This document shows positions 8,512 through 16,765 of a DNA stretch of 63,175 bases, in pieces. Position 1 is the first letter of the stretch; each line of letters begins with the position of its first letter. The stretch comes from JAGXQV01 sp964527565 (lineage in GTDB: Bacteria; Pseudomonadota; Gammaproteobacteria; Burkholderiales; Sulfuricellaceae): positions 1 to 63,175 of the forward strand of contig CAZGOY010000017.1 in NCBI GenBank assembly GCA_964527565.1, in the 5' to 3' direction. The translations under genes and the position numbers were made by a program. The notes below the pieces were generated by a model, which saw nothing but the letters and a program-made list of their open reading frames with translations, ran no database searches and was not told the origin of the DNA.

Positions 8512-9078
8512 TTACGGCAGCAGTTTCACGTCCTCGATAAGCACGTTTTCCTGCGGCACGTCGGAAGGCATGGGTGCGCGCGGGCCGGTTTTCACCTTGG
8601 CGATTTTCATCACCACGTCCTGTCCTTTCACCACCTTGCCGAACACGGCGTAGCCCCAGCCGCGCGGCGTGGGGGAGGAGTGGTTGAGAAAGGCGTTGTC
8701 CTTGACGTTGATGAAGAACTGCGCGGAGGCGGAATGCGGGTCCATGGTGCGCGCCATGGCGATGGTGTAAACCGCGTTCTTCAGGCCGTTGGCGGCTTCG
8801 TTCTGGATGGACGGCAAGGTTTCCTTTTCGCGCATGTCCGGCCCCATGCCGCCGCCCTGGATCATGAAGTTGTCGATCACGCGGTGGAAGATGGTGCCTT
8901 TGTAAAAGCCGCTTTTCACGTATTTGAGAAAGTTCTCCACCGTTTTCGGCGCCTTTTCCTGGTCGAGTTCCAGGGTGATGCTGCCGAGGCTGGTTTTCAT
9001 CTCCACCTGCGGGTTGGCGGCTTGGGCGCCGAAAGACAGGAAAAGGCCAAACAGGAGTGCGGAAAATTGCAGTTTCAT
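8512..9078 (-). CDS. ppiA: Periplasmic peptidyl-prolyl cis-trans isomerase (cyclophilin)
   Basis: 188 aa with a signal peptide (MKLQFSALLFGLFLSFGAQA, cleavage expected after AQA), so the enzyme should be periplasmic. The cyclophilin core is recognisable: FHRVIDNFMIQGGG with the catalytic Arg, AMARTMDPHSASAQFFIN and the C-terminal GYAVFGKVVKGQDVV. It catalyses isomerisation of X-Pro bonds during folding of exported proteins. It is followed closely by the ABC exporter gene. The signal peptide favours PpiA over the cytoplasmic paralogue PpiB. Confidence 0.93.
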   Translation of the reverse strand: MKLQFSALLFGLFLSFGAQAANPQVEMKTSLGSITLELDQEKAPKTVENFLKYVKSGFYKGTIFHRVIDNFMIQGGGMGPDMREKETLPSIQNEAANGLKNAVYTIAMARTMDPHSASAQFFINVKDNAFLNHSSPTPRGWGYAVFGKVVKGQDVVMKIAKVKTGPRAPMPSDVPQENVLIEDVKLLP

Positions 9079-9170
9079 GGGAAGAGCTTCCTTAAATTAA
9101 ATCAGTTTAACGAGGCGTGCGATTTTGATTGCAGCAAAACGCCGGGGTGGGAAACGATGGTGCACGCGTG

Positions 9171-9914
9171 TCAAAAGTCGGAGGGCGGTGGCTCCGATGC
9201 CATTGCCTGGGGAACAAAAATATCCTTGTAGCCGGTATAGATCGATGCCGTAATCACCGGTACCAGCACCAGCAGGCCGAGGCCAAAGGGAATCATGGCG
9301 ACAATAGTGAGCGCGAGACCGGCAAGGCCATACACGGTGAAGGGTAGCCAGTTTTTCAGGCTGGCAAAAAAACTGGCCTTCATCGCCTGGGCGGCGGGCA
9401 TGTCGTGGAAAAACACCAGGGCCGGGGCAAACCAGTAGGCCATCAGCAGGGGAATCAGCAAGACCAACGCCGTCAGCATGGCAACCAGCATGCCCTCCAC
9501 CGCGCCGACGGCCACGCCGGCAGAGCCGCCCTCCGCGACTGCGGCAGCACCAAGGATGGCGCCGCCCCCGGCCATCATCATGATGCCCATGATGATGATG
9601 GTGCCGATCAGGTACAAGCCGCCGACGGTAATCAATTGCCCGGTGTTGTGCATGAAACCGGCGAACAGGTAGCGCAGTTCGAGTTCCGCGCCGCTTTCCA
9701 GGTCGCGGCAGGCCAGCATGAAGCCGGCGGCGAAGGCCGGCGCCAGCAGCGACATCACCAGCGGCCCGACGAGCGGCACCACGGATACCAGCATGATGAT
9801 GAGAAAATACAGCACGAACAGCACGATCCAGATAAGTGGATTCTTTCTGAACAGCGCAAAGGCATCGGCAATCCAGCGCCAACCCTGGCCAGCGTTAACC
9901 TGACGTGATTCCAT
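9171..9914 (-). CDS. BPSS1780-family integral membrane protein
   Basis: 247 aa with several long hydrophobic segments (about residues 27-50, 55-70, 100-130, 145-175, 200-230). The opening, GWRWIADAFALFRKNPLIWIVL, is typical of the BPSS1780 family of uncharacterised membrane proteins of betaproteobacteria. Function is unknown. The region around residues 115-150 is rich in Gly, Ala and Met. It lies upstream of ppiA with a 92-bp gap and 16 bp before the DUF2782 gene stop, so it may be in an operon with its neighbours. Confidence 0.75.
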   Translation of the reverse strand: MESRQVNAGQGWRWIADAFALFRKNPLIWIVLFVLYFLIIMLVSVVPLVGPLVMSLLAPAFAAGFMLACRDLESGAELELRYLFAGFMHNTGQLITVGGLYLIGTIIIMGIMMMAGGGAILGAAAVAEGGSAGVAVGAVEGMLVAMLTALVLLIPLLMAYWFAPALVFFHDMPAAQAMKASFFASLKNWLPFTVYGLAGLALTIVAMIPFGLGLLVLVPVITASIYTGYKDIFVPQAMASEPPPSDF

Positions 9915-9930
9915 AACGGTTCCTTCCGGG

Positions 9931-10266
9931 CTAGAAATTAATCAATACCCACTGCGGCACGCGCACGCCTGAATCGAGTGACTCCTGGCGCGAGAATTTG
10001 CCGTCGCCGCGGTCGTCGATCAGGTAGTACGGCACGCCGTGCGGCGGGGTGATCTTGACCATGTAAAGCTTGCCGCCGATGCGGTATTCCTGCACCGTGT
10101 CCTCGCCGCGCTTGAGAATGGTCACCTGCGGCTCCAGCGCGGGGTCGAGTTCCATGCCGGGCGGTGGCGGAGGCGGTTCGGGAACGGGCTGCAAGCCCGG
10201 CGGCGGGGTCTGCGCGAAAACCGGCAGGGTCAGACTGATGAGCAGAGCGGCGATCAGGCGGCGCAT
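9931..10266 (-). CDS. DUF2782 small exported protein
   Basis: 111 aa with a signal peptide (MRRLIAALLISLTLPVFAQ) followed by a proline-rich stretch (residues 20-37) and a compact C-terminal domain (EYRIGGKLYMVKITPPHGVPYYLIDDRGDGKF). This matches DUF2782 proteins, which in betaproteobacteria often sit beside thrH and polA as here. The function is not known. The YYLIDDRGDGKF part resembles a small metal-binding or beta-hairpin element, but that is a guess. Confidence 0.8.
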   Translation of the reverse strand: MRRLIAALLISLTLPVFAQTPPPGLQPVPEPPPPPPGMELDPALEPQVTILKRGEDTVQEYRIGGKLYMVKITPPHGVPYYLIDDRGDGKFSRQESLDSGVRVPQWVLINF

Positions 10267-10307
10267 GGTTTTTCCTTGGTTAAGACTTCCGGCTTTAACG
10301 ATAGCAT

Positions 10308-10922
10308 CTATTCGCCGAGCCGCGTGCTGGCTTCGACGATTCGCTCCAGCAACGCTGCGTAATCGCGGGTCACGGGGAACTGGGGGAATTCGCGCACCAC
10401 GTTTTCCGGCGGGGAGAACAGGATGCCGGCATGTGCTTCGGACAGCATGGCGGTGTCGTTGTAGGAGTCACCCGCAGCGATCACCTTGAAATTAAGCGAT
10501 TTGAACGCCTTGACCGATTCGCGCTTCTGGTCGGGCTGGCGCAGGTGGTAATTGACCAGCATGCCTTTGTCATCGGCTTCCAGACGGTGGCAAAAAAGCG
10601 CGGGAAAGCCCAGTTGGCGCATCAGCGGCATGGCGAATTCGTAAAAGGTATCCGACAGGATCACCACCTGGAAGCGTTCGCGCAGGGCGTCGATGAATTC
10701 GCGCGCACCGGGCAGCGGGGTCAGACCGCCAATGACTTCCTGGATGTCCGGCAGGCCGAGTTTCTTCCCGGCGAGAATGTCCAGCCGGTACTTCATCAGT
10801 TTGTCGTAATCCGGTTCGTCGCGGGTGGTGCGGCGCAATTCGGGAATGCCGGTGCGTTCGGCAAAGGCGATCCAGATTTCGGGGACCAGTACGCCCTCAA
10901 GGTCGAGACAGACGATATGCAT
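10308..10922 (-). CDS. thrH: Phosphoserine phosphatase / homoserine phosphotransferase ThrH
   Basis: 204 aa HAD-family enzyme. Motif I is DLEGVLVPEIW, with Asp at position 6 as nucleophile. Motif II is VILSDTFYEF and motif III/IV is AAGDSYNDTAML. The whole protein matches ThrH of Pseudomonas, which dephosphorylates phosphoserine and can move the phosphate to homoserine, feeding serine and threonine synthesis. Cytoplasmic. Transcribed away from polA, upstream of the DUF2782 gene. Confidence 0.93.
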   Translation of the reverse strand: MHIVCLDLEGVLVPEIWIAFAERTGIPELRRTTRDEPDYDKLMKYRLDILAGKKLGLPDIQEVIGGLTPLPGAREFIDALRERFQVVILSDTFYEFAMPLMRQLGFPALFCHRLEADDKGMLVNYHLRQPDQKRESVKAFKSLNFKVIAAGDSYNDTAMLSEAHAGILFSPPENVVREFPQFPVTRDYAALLERIVEASTRLGE

Positions 10923-10983
10923 GAGATAGGGTGCTTTTCAAATTGACGGGAAATGGCGCGATTTTAACACTGGTTCCAGGCGG

Positions 10984-11694
10984 CTAGCGGGTTGCGGTAA
11001 TGGTCATGGAGGAGTAGGCGCCATAAGCATCGGAAACCAGGATGGTGGCCGCACCCTCACCGATGGTGTAAAGAGTGGCCACCGCGCTGGCTACCGCTGG
11101 ATTAGCCTGGGAGATATTGTCTAGTCGGGCGACATATCTGTTCGAAGGGTTTACTGAATATGGCGGTGTGCCGCCGGAGATGAAAAGGGTGACGCCAGAA
11201 CCGGTGCGCACTGCTACGCTGGCGGGTGAAACAGAGGGCGGTTCAGAACCCGTCGTGGTCAGCGTGCTGGATGCCTGGTTGCCGGCGGAATCCGTCACCA
11301 CGATTGCGGCATTGCCTGAGCGCAGGACAAAAACCGAGGCCATGGCGGAGCGGCGGCCATGGGTGATGCCTGTGAGGTAAATGTTGGACGATGTAGCCAT
11401 GACGGAATAGGGTGGCGTTCCGCCAGTAATGCTGACGGCTAGTTCGTCTCCCACTCTGGCGGAAAAGCTGGCTGGCGTGACGGACAGGGGAGTAGCGGCG
11501 CTTGTAGGCGCACTATATTCGAGCACCGACCATTGTCCGCTCGGACTCAACTGAAGTCGGGTATTGGAATAATAGCCATTGCCGATTTGCAATGACGGAA
11601 TCGTCAGCACATTGGTATCTTGGTCGAACGTGCTACTTTCCGCACTTACCAACCCCACCCAGGAACAAAGAAGCAGAACGATGACACGCGACAT
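10984..11694 (-). CDS. Exported protein with two Ig-like repeats
   Basis: 236 aa with a signal peptide (MSRVIVLLLCSWVGLVSA). After an N-terminal segment containing DTNVLTIPSLQIGNGYYSNTRLQL, there are two tandem repeats of roughly 80 residues. Each opens with SV-P-AS-(12 residues)-SGGTPPYSV-like sequence and contains an aliphatic strand pattern ending in VTDSAGN or VSDAYGA. This suggests two bacterial Ig-like domains in a periplasmic or surface protein. The N-terminal sequence is of a kind seen in calcium- and matrix-associated proteins of beta/gammaproteobacteria, but no specific family is claimed. Function unknown. Confidence 0.75.
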   Translation of the reverse strand: MSRVIVLLLCSWVGLVSAESSTFDQDTNVLTIPSLQIGNGYYSNTRLQLSPSGQWSVLEYSAPTSAATPLSVTPASFSARVGDELAVSITGGTPPYSVMATSSNIYLTGITHGRRSAMASVFVLRSGNAAIVVTDSAGNQASSTLTTTGSEPPSVSPASVAVRTGSGVTLFISGGTPPYSVNPSNRYVARLDNISQANPAVASAVATLYTIGEGAATILVSDAYGAYSSMTITATR

Positions 11695-11720
11695 GATAAT
11701 CCCTCGGTTTTTCTCTGTGA

Positions 11721-12449
11721 TTACAGACTTAACTGAATTTCGCGCTCTGCAGGGGACGGGCCGAAACCGCGCCCTTCGTAATAGTTGAAAATCGCCTGCA
11801 CGATGGCTTCCGGCTCGTCAATCACCTGGACGAGGTTGAGGTCGTCGCGGCTGATGACGCCCTCGGTCACCAGGGTATTCCTGAACCAGTTCAGCAGGTC
11901 GCGCCAGAACGGTTCATGGACCAGGATGATGGGAATCTTGCGCGTCTTGCCGGTTTGCACCAGCGTCAGCGCCTCCATGAGTTCGTCCAGGGTGCCGAAA
12001 CCGCCGGGCATAACGACGTAGGCGGTGGCGAACTTGACGAACATCACCTTGCGCGCAAAAAAGTGGCGGAAGGTCTGGCTGATGTCCTGGTAGGGATTAG
12101 TGTGTTGCTCGTGCGGCAACTGGATGTTGAGGCCGACGCTGGGCGAGGGACCGAAGTAGGCGCCCTTGTTGGCGGCTTCCATGATGCCGGGGCCGCCGCC
12201 GGAAATCACCGAAAAACCCGCCTCAGAAAGGCGATGGGCGATGTCTTCGGTCAATTTGTAATAGGGGTGCTCGTGCGGCGTGCGGGCGCTGCCGAAGATG
12301 CTGACCGCCGGACGGATAGTGGAAAGACGCTCCGTCGACTCGACGAATTCTGCCATAATCTCGAAGACGCGCCACGATTCGCGTGCGGAATAGGATTGGG
12401 CGAGAACATCCTCGTCGAGTATCTTGGGAAGTTTTTCGGAAGTACTCAT
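11721..12449 (-). CDS. LOG-family (TIGR00730) Rossmann-fold protein
   Basis: 242 aa. The diagnostic motifs are GGGPGIMEAANKGA and MPGGFGTLDELMEALT, the PGG-GT-x4-E nucleotide-binding signature of LONELY GUY-type phosphoribohydrolases. Members cleave nucleoside 5'-monophosphates to base and ribose phosphate; the physiological role in non-plant bacteria is unclear. The longer C-terminus is usual for proteobacterial members. The gene is divergent from polA with start codons only 2 bp apart, so each gene's promoter must lie inside the other's coding region. Confidence 0.9.
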   Translation of the reverse strand: MSTSEKLPKILDEDVLAQSYSARESWRVFEIMAEFVESTERLSTIRPAVSIFGSARTPHEHPYYKLTEDIAHRLSEAGFSVISGGGPGIMEAANKGAYFGPSPSVGLNIQLPHEQHTNPYQDISQTFRHFFARKVMFVKFATAYVVMPGGFGTLDELMEALTLVQTGKTRKIPIILVHEPFWRDLLNWFRNTLVTEGVISRDDLNLVQVIDEPEAIVQAIFNYYEGRGFGPSPAEREIQLSL

Positions 12450-12451
12450 TT

Positions 12452-15190
12452 ATGCAAACTCTGTTGTTGGTGGACGGCTCTTCTTATCTGTACCGTGCGT
12501 TTCATGCGCTGCCGGATCTGCGCAACCGGGAAAACGAGCCGACCGGCGCGATTTACGGGGTGTTGAACATGTTGAAGCGCCTGCGCAAGGATTATAGCGC
12601 CGATTATCTGGCCTGTGTGTTCGACGCCAAGGGCAGGACTTTCCGCGACGACCTCTACCCGCAATACAAGGCGCACCGCCCGCCGATGCCGGAAGACCTG
12701 GCGCGCCAGATCGCGCCGTTGCACGAAGCGATACGCGCGCTGGGCTGGCCGCTCATCATGGAAGAAGGCGTGGAAGCCGACGACGTGATCGGCACCCTGG
12801 CACATCAGGCCGAAATGCAGGGCATCCGCACGGTGATCTCGACCGGCGACAAGGATATGACGCAACTGGTCAATCCGCAGGTCACGCTGGTCAATACCAT
12901 GAGCAACGAAACCCTGGATGAAGCGGGCGTGCTGGCAAAATTCGGCGTGCCTGCCGCGCGCATCGTCGATTACCTGACGCTGATCGGCGACAGTGTCGAC
13001 AACGTGCCGGGCGTGGCCAAGGTCGGCCCCAAGACGGCGGTGAAATGGCTGGCGCAGTACGGCACCCTCGACAACCTGGTGGCCCATGCCGACGAGATCG
13101 GGGGCGTGGTGGGCGGCAACCTGCGCGCCACGCTCGACTGGCTGCCGCAGGCGCGGCAATTACTGACCATCCGCTGCGATGTCGCGCTCAAGGAAACGTT
13201 GCCGGATCTCGTCCCGCAGACGCAGGACAACGCCAGCCTGGCCGAATTGTTCGAGCGCTTCGAATTCAGAACCTGGCTGCGCGAGGCACGCGAGGCGCTG
13301 CAAGGTCACGACGCCCCCGGGTTGGCTCCCGGCACCCCGGCGCGCGCGCCCAACACCCAGCAACAGGGATTGTTCAGCGAAGTCGCGCGGGAATACGACA
13401 CCCTGCTCGCGCGTGAACAACTGGACGCGTGGCTGACCGCCATCCAGCAGGCTGATCTCGTCAGCATCGACACCGAAACCACCGGGCTGGACCCGCTGAC
13501 TTCGCGCCTGGTGGGTATTTCTTTTTCCCTTGCCGCGCACCGTGCCGCCTATCTGCCGCTCCATCATCGTTACGCCGGCGCACCCGCCCAGATTGATGAG
13601 GGGGAGGCGCTGGCGCTGCTCGCTCCCTGGCTGGAAGATCCGGCCAAACTCAAGCTTGGTCAAAATCTCAAATACGACCGCCACATTTTCGCCAACCACG
13701 GCATCCGCATTGCCGGGATCGCGCACGACACCCTGTTGCAGTCCTATGTGCTGGAAAGCCACAAGCCGCACGACATGGACAATCTGGCGGAGCGCCACTT
13801 GGGCGTGAAAACCGTGACCTACGCCGAAATATGCGGCAAGGGCGCCAAACAGATCGGCTTCGAGCAAGTGGATATCGATACCGCCACGCGCTACGCCGCC
13901 GAGGACGCCGACATCACCCTGCAATTGCATGAAACGCTGTATCCGCAGATCAGCAAGGACGAACGCCTCGAACACCTCTACCGCCACATCGAACTGCCGC
14001 TTGCCGAAGTGCTGTTCGACATGGAACGCCACGGTGTGCTGCTCGACGGCGCGCTGCTCGGAAAACAAAGCCAGGAACTCGGTGGAAAAATCCTGCAACT
14101 CGAACAGCAGGCGTTCGAACTGGCCGGGCAGCCGTTCAATCTCAATTCACCCAAGCAGATTCAGGAAATATTGTTCGACCGCCTCGGCCTGCCGGTCAAG
14201 AAGAAGACCCCCAGCGGCGTGCCTTCCACCGACGAGGAGGTGTTGCAGGAACTGGCGCTCGACTACCCGCTACCCAAGCTGTTGCTGGAGCACCGTGGAG
14301 TTTCCAAGCTCAAGTCGACCTATACCGACAAGTTGCCGCGCATGGTCAATCCGGCCACCGGGCGGGTGCATACCAGCTACAATCAGGCGGTAGCCGTGAC
14401 CGGACGGCTCGCCAGCTCCGACCCCAACCTGCAAAACATCCCGGCGCGCACCCCGGAAGGCCGACGCATCCGCGAAGCCTTCATCGCCCCGCAAGGACAT
14501 GCACTGATCGCCGCCGATTATTCGCAGATCGAGTTGCGCATCATGGCGCACCTGTCACGCGACGAAAGCCTGCTCAAGGCTTTCGCCGCCGGGCTGGACA
14601 TCCATCGCGCCACGGCGGCGGAGGTATTCGGCGTGCCGCCGGGAGCCGTGGACCATGAGCAGCGCCGCTACGCCAAGGTCATCAATTTTGGGCTGATCTA
14701 CGGCATGTCGGCGTTCGGGCTGGCGGCGCAACTGGGTATCGAGCGCGGCGCGGCGCAAGCCTACATGGACCGCTATTTCGTCCGCTATCCCGGTGTGGCC
14801 GACTATATGAAGCGCACCCGCGAACTGGCGAAGCGGCAGGGCTTTGTCGAAACCGTGTTCGGGCGCCGCCTGTGGCTACCCGAGATCAATGCCGCCAACC
14901 CCATGCGCCGCCAGGGCGCCGAGCGCGCCGCCATCAACGCGCCGATGCAGGGCACCGCCGCCGACCTCATCAAGCTGGCCATGATCGCCGTCCACCGCTG
15001 GCTCAAGGAAAAAGCCCTACACAGCCGCCTCATCATGCAAGTCCATGACGAACTGGTACTGGAAGTGCCGGATGGGGAACTGATTCTGGTAAAAAGCGAA
15101 CTCCCCGGCCTGATGTGCAACGTCGCCGAACTTGCCGTGCCGCTAACGGTGAGCGTGGGCGTCGGCCCGAACTGGGAGCAGGCGCATTAA
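12452..15190 (+). CDS. polA: DNA polymerase I
   Basis: 912 aa, the usual length. The N-terminal 5' nuclease (about 1-300) starts LLLVDGSSYLYRAFHALPDL and has EADDVIGTLA. The 3'-5' exonuclease (about 325-515) keeps SIDTETTGLD, so proofreading should be active. The polymerase domain has motif A AADYSQIELRIMAH, motif B RRYAKVINFGLIYGMSAFG and motif C MQVHDELVLEVP. It fills gaps in lagging-strand synthesis and repair. The ATG at 12452 is chosen because the protein then begins MQTLLLVDGSS; the upstream extension shadows the divergent gene. Confidence 0.98.
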   Translation: MQTLLLVDGSSYLYRAFHALPDLRNRENEPTGAIYGVLNMLKRLRKDYSADYLACVFDAKGRTFRDDLYPQYKAHRPPMPEDLARQIAPLHEAIRALGWPLIMEEGVEADDVIGTLAHQAEMQGIRTVISTGDKDMTQLVNPQVTLVNTMSNETLDEAGVLAKFGVPAARIVDYLTLIGDSVDNVPGVAKVGPKTAVKWLAQYGTLDNLVAHADEIGGVVGGNLRATLDWLPQARQLLTIRCDVALKETLPDLVPQTQDNASLAELFERFEFRTWLREAREALQGHDAPGLAPGTPARAPNTQQQGLFSEVAREYDTLLAREQLDAWLTAIQQADLVSIDTETTGLDPLTSRLVGISFSLAAHRAAYLPLHHRYAGAPAQIDEGEALALLAPWLEDPAKLKLGQNLKYDRHIFANHGIRIAGIAHDTLLQSYVLESHKPHDMDNLAERHLGVKTVTYAEICGKGAKQIGFEQVDIDTATRYAAEDADITLQLHETLYPQISKDERLEHLYRHIELPLAEVLFDMERHGVLLDGALLGKQSQELGGKILQLEQQAFELAGQPFNLNSPKQIQEILFDRLGLPVKKKTPSGVPSTDEEVLQELALDYPLPKLLLEHRGVSKLKSTYTDKLPRMVNPATGRVHTSYNQAVAVTGRLASSDPNLQNIPARTPEGRRIREAFIAPQGHALIAADYSQIELRIMAHLSRDESLLKAFAAGLDIHRATAAEVFGVPPGAVDHEQRRYAKVINFGLIYGMSAFGLAAQLGIERGAAQAYMDRYFVRYPGVADYMKRTRELAKRQGFVETVFGRRLWLPEINAANPMRRQGAERAAINAPMQGTAADLIKLAMIAVHRWLKEKALHSRLIMQVHDELVLEVPDGELILVKSELPGLMCNVAELAVPLTVSVGVGPNWEQAH

Positions 15191-15218
15191 GCAACACTAC
15201 TATTTGAGGAGTTACTAA

Positions 15219-15452
15219 ATGGGTTCATTTGACCGCATCACCATTAGCCCGGAAATTCTTAATGGGCAACCCTGCATCCGTGGCATGCGACTTTCCGTCC
15301 GCCGGGTATTGGAAGCATTGGCGATTTATCCGGACCGTGCAGAATTGGTGGCGGAGTATCCCGAACTGGAAGAAGAAGACATACGCCAAGCATTGGAATT
15401 CGCCGCTGCCAGCGTGGCCGACGAAGAACAAACCTTGAGGCGGGCTGCGTGA
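15219..15452 (+). CDS. DUF433 antitoxin
   Basis: 77 aa. The pattern ITISPEILNGQPCIRGMRLSVRRVLEAL is the core of DUF433, a small winged-helix-like protein that acts as antitoxin or DNA-binding partner of DUF5615 PIN-like proteins. Its TGA stop overlaps the GTG start of the next gene (GTGA). AGGAG precedes the ATG. It starts 28 bp after polA and may be read from the polA promoter. Confidence 0.88.
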   Translation: MGSFDRITISPEILNGQPCIRGMRLSVRRVLEALAIYPDRAELVAEYPELEEEDIRQALEFAAASVADEEQTLRRAA

Positions 15453-15835
15453 AATTACTGCTCGATCAGGGAATTCCCCGTTCAGCAGCGCATCTGCTGC
15501 GCGAAAGCGGACTGGACGCTGTGCATGTTGGCGAGATTGACATGGCCCGCTCAACCGACCGTGAGATACTTCGACTGGCGGAGAAGGAGAGCCGGATTTG
15601 CGTCACTATTGACGCTGATTTTCATGCCCTTCTGGCCTTATCGGGAGCTTCGGCTCCATCGGTTATCCGTATCCGACAGGAAGGACTGAATGGCGGAGCT
15701 TTGTTCAAATTGTTGCGCGCCATTCTTTCGGACGCCACGGAAGCCCTCAATCAGGGCGCACTCATTACGGCAACCAACCATGCCCTGCGTATCAAACATC
15801 TTCCCGTTGTACCTCACTCCCGCAACAAACCTTGA
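15449..15835 (+). CDS. DUF5615 PIN-like toxin
   Basis: 128 aa from a GTG start that overlaps the DUF433 stop. The acidic residues of a PIN-like (Mut7-C) fold are visible: LLLDQGIP near the N-terminus, HVGEIDMARSTDREIL and TIDADFHALLAL. It is presumably an RNase toxin controlled by the upstream DUF433 protein. The long C-terminal tail after SDATEALNQGALITATNHALRIKHLP is normal for the family. Activity is inferred from the family and gene pair only. Confidence 0.87.
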   Translation: MKLLLDQGIPRSAAHLLRESGLDAVHVGEIDMARSTDREILRLAEKESRICVTIDADFHALLALSGASAPSVIRIRQEGLNGGALFKLLRAILSDATEALNQGALITATNHALRIKHLPVVPHSRNKP

Positions 15836-15848
15836 CAAGGAAATTTCC

Positions 15849-16757
15849 ATGAACGACCTCGAAACCCTCAACAGCCGCTTTGCCATCGCCAACCAGCTTG
15901 AGTTCAAGATGGCGGGTGACGGACTGGTGGTGGCGGAAATCGCCAATGCCGATTCCACCGCGACGATTTGCCTGCAAGGCGGTCACGTCATGACGTGGCA
16001 ACCAGCCAAGGAAAGCGCGCCGGTGGTGTGGCTGTCCAAACTCGCCAAGCTGGCACCTGGCAAGTCGATACGCGGTGGGGTGCCGGTATGCTGGCCGTGG
16101 TTCGGTGCGCACGCCAGCGAAGCGGGCTATCCGGGGCATGGCTATGCGCGCACGGTGCCGTGGGAAGTGAGTGGAACGGCCACGACGGCGGAGGGGGCGA
16201 CGCAAATCACTCTGTATTTGCAGGAAAGCGAACAGACCCGCGCCATGTGGCCGCATGCCAGCCGTGCTGAAATGCAATTAACGGTGGGCAAGACGCTCAA
16301 GGTGGCGCTGACCACGCATAACCTGGGCGACACCGATTTCGTCATCGGCGAGGCACTGCATACCTATTTCCATATCGGCGACATCGCCGAGACACGCGTC
16401 CTGGGCCTGGAAGGCTGTGAGTACATGGACAAGGCCGGCGGCGGGGTGCGGCGCAATCAGGAAGGCGCCGTAACCTTCACGGGCGAAACCGACCGCGTCT
16501 ACGTCAGTACCGAGGCGGAATGCGTGATCGAAGACGCACGTTTGAAGCGCCGTATCCGTGTGGCAAAAAGCGGTAGCCGTTCAACGGTGGTGTGGACGCC
16601 GTGGGCGGAGAAGGCCGACAAGATGGGGGATTTCGGACCCGACGGCTGGCGCGCCATGGTGTGCGTGGAAAGCGCCAACGCCCTGGAGAACACGGTTGCC
16701 GTACCGGCGCGTGGCTGCCACACGCTGACAGTGGAATACAGCACCGAACCGATGTAA
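15849..16757 (+). CDS. yeaD: D-hexose-6-phosphate mutarotase (YeaD-like aldose epimerase)
   Basis: 302 aa. The galactose-mutarotase-like fold shows GGVPVCWPWFG, PGHGYARTVPWEV with the conserved His, and EALHTYFHIGDI with His and Glu positions of the YeaD family. These enzymes interconvert anomers of glucose 6-phosphate and related sugars. Translation starts at the ATG at 15849 after AAGGAA. It lies 13 bp after the DUF5615 gene and converges on the chemoreceptor gene with only 8 bp between, without a visible terminator. Confidence 0.88.
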   Translation: MNDLETLNSRFAIANQLEFKMAGDGLVVAEIANADSTATICLQGGHVMTWQPAKESAPVVWLSKLAKLAPGKSIRGGVPVCWPWFGAHASEAGYPGHGYARTVPWEVSGTATTAEGATQITLYLQESEQTRAMWPHASRAEMQLTVGKTLKVALTTHNLGDTDFVIGEALHTYFHIGDIAETRVLGLEGCEYMDKAGGGVRRNQEGAVTFTGETDRVYVSTEAECVIEDARLKRRIRVAKSGSRSTVVWTPWAEKADKMGDFGPDGWRAMVCVESANALENTVAVPARGCHTLTVEYSTEPM

Positions 16758-16765
16758 CCGGGGGA

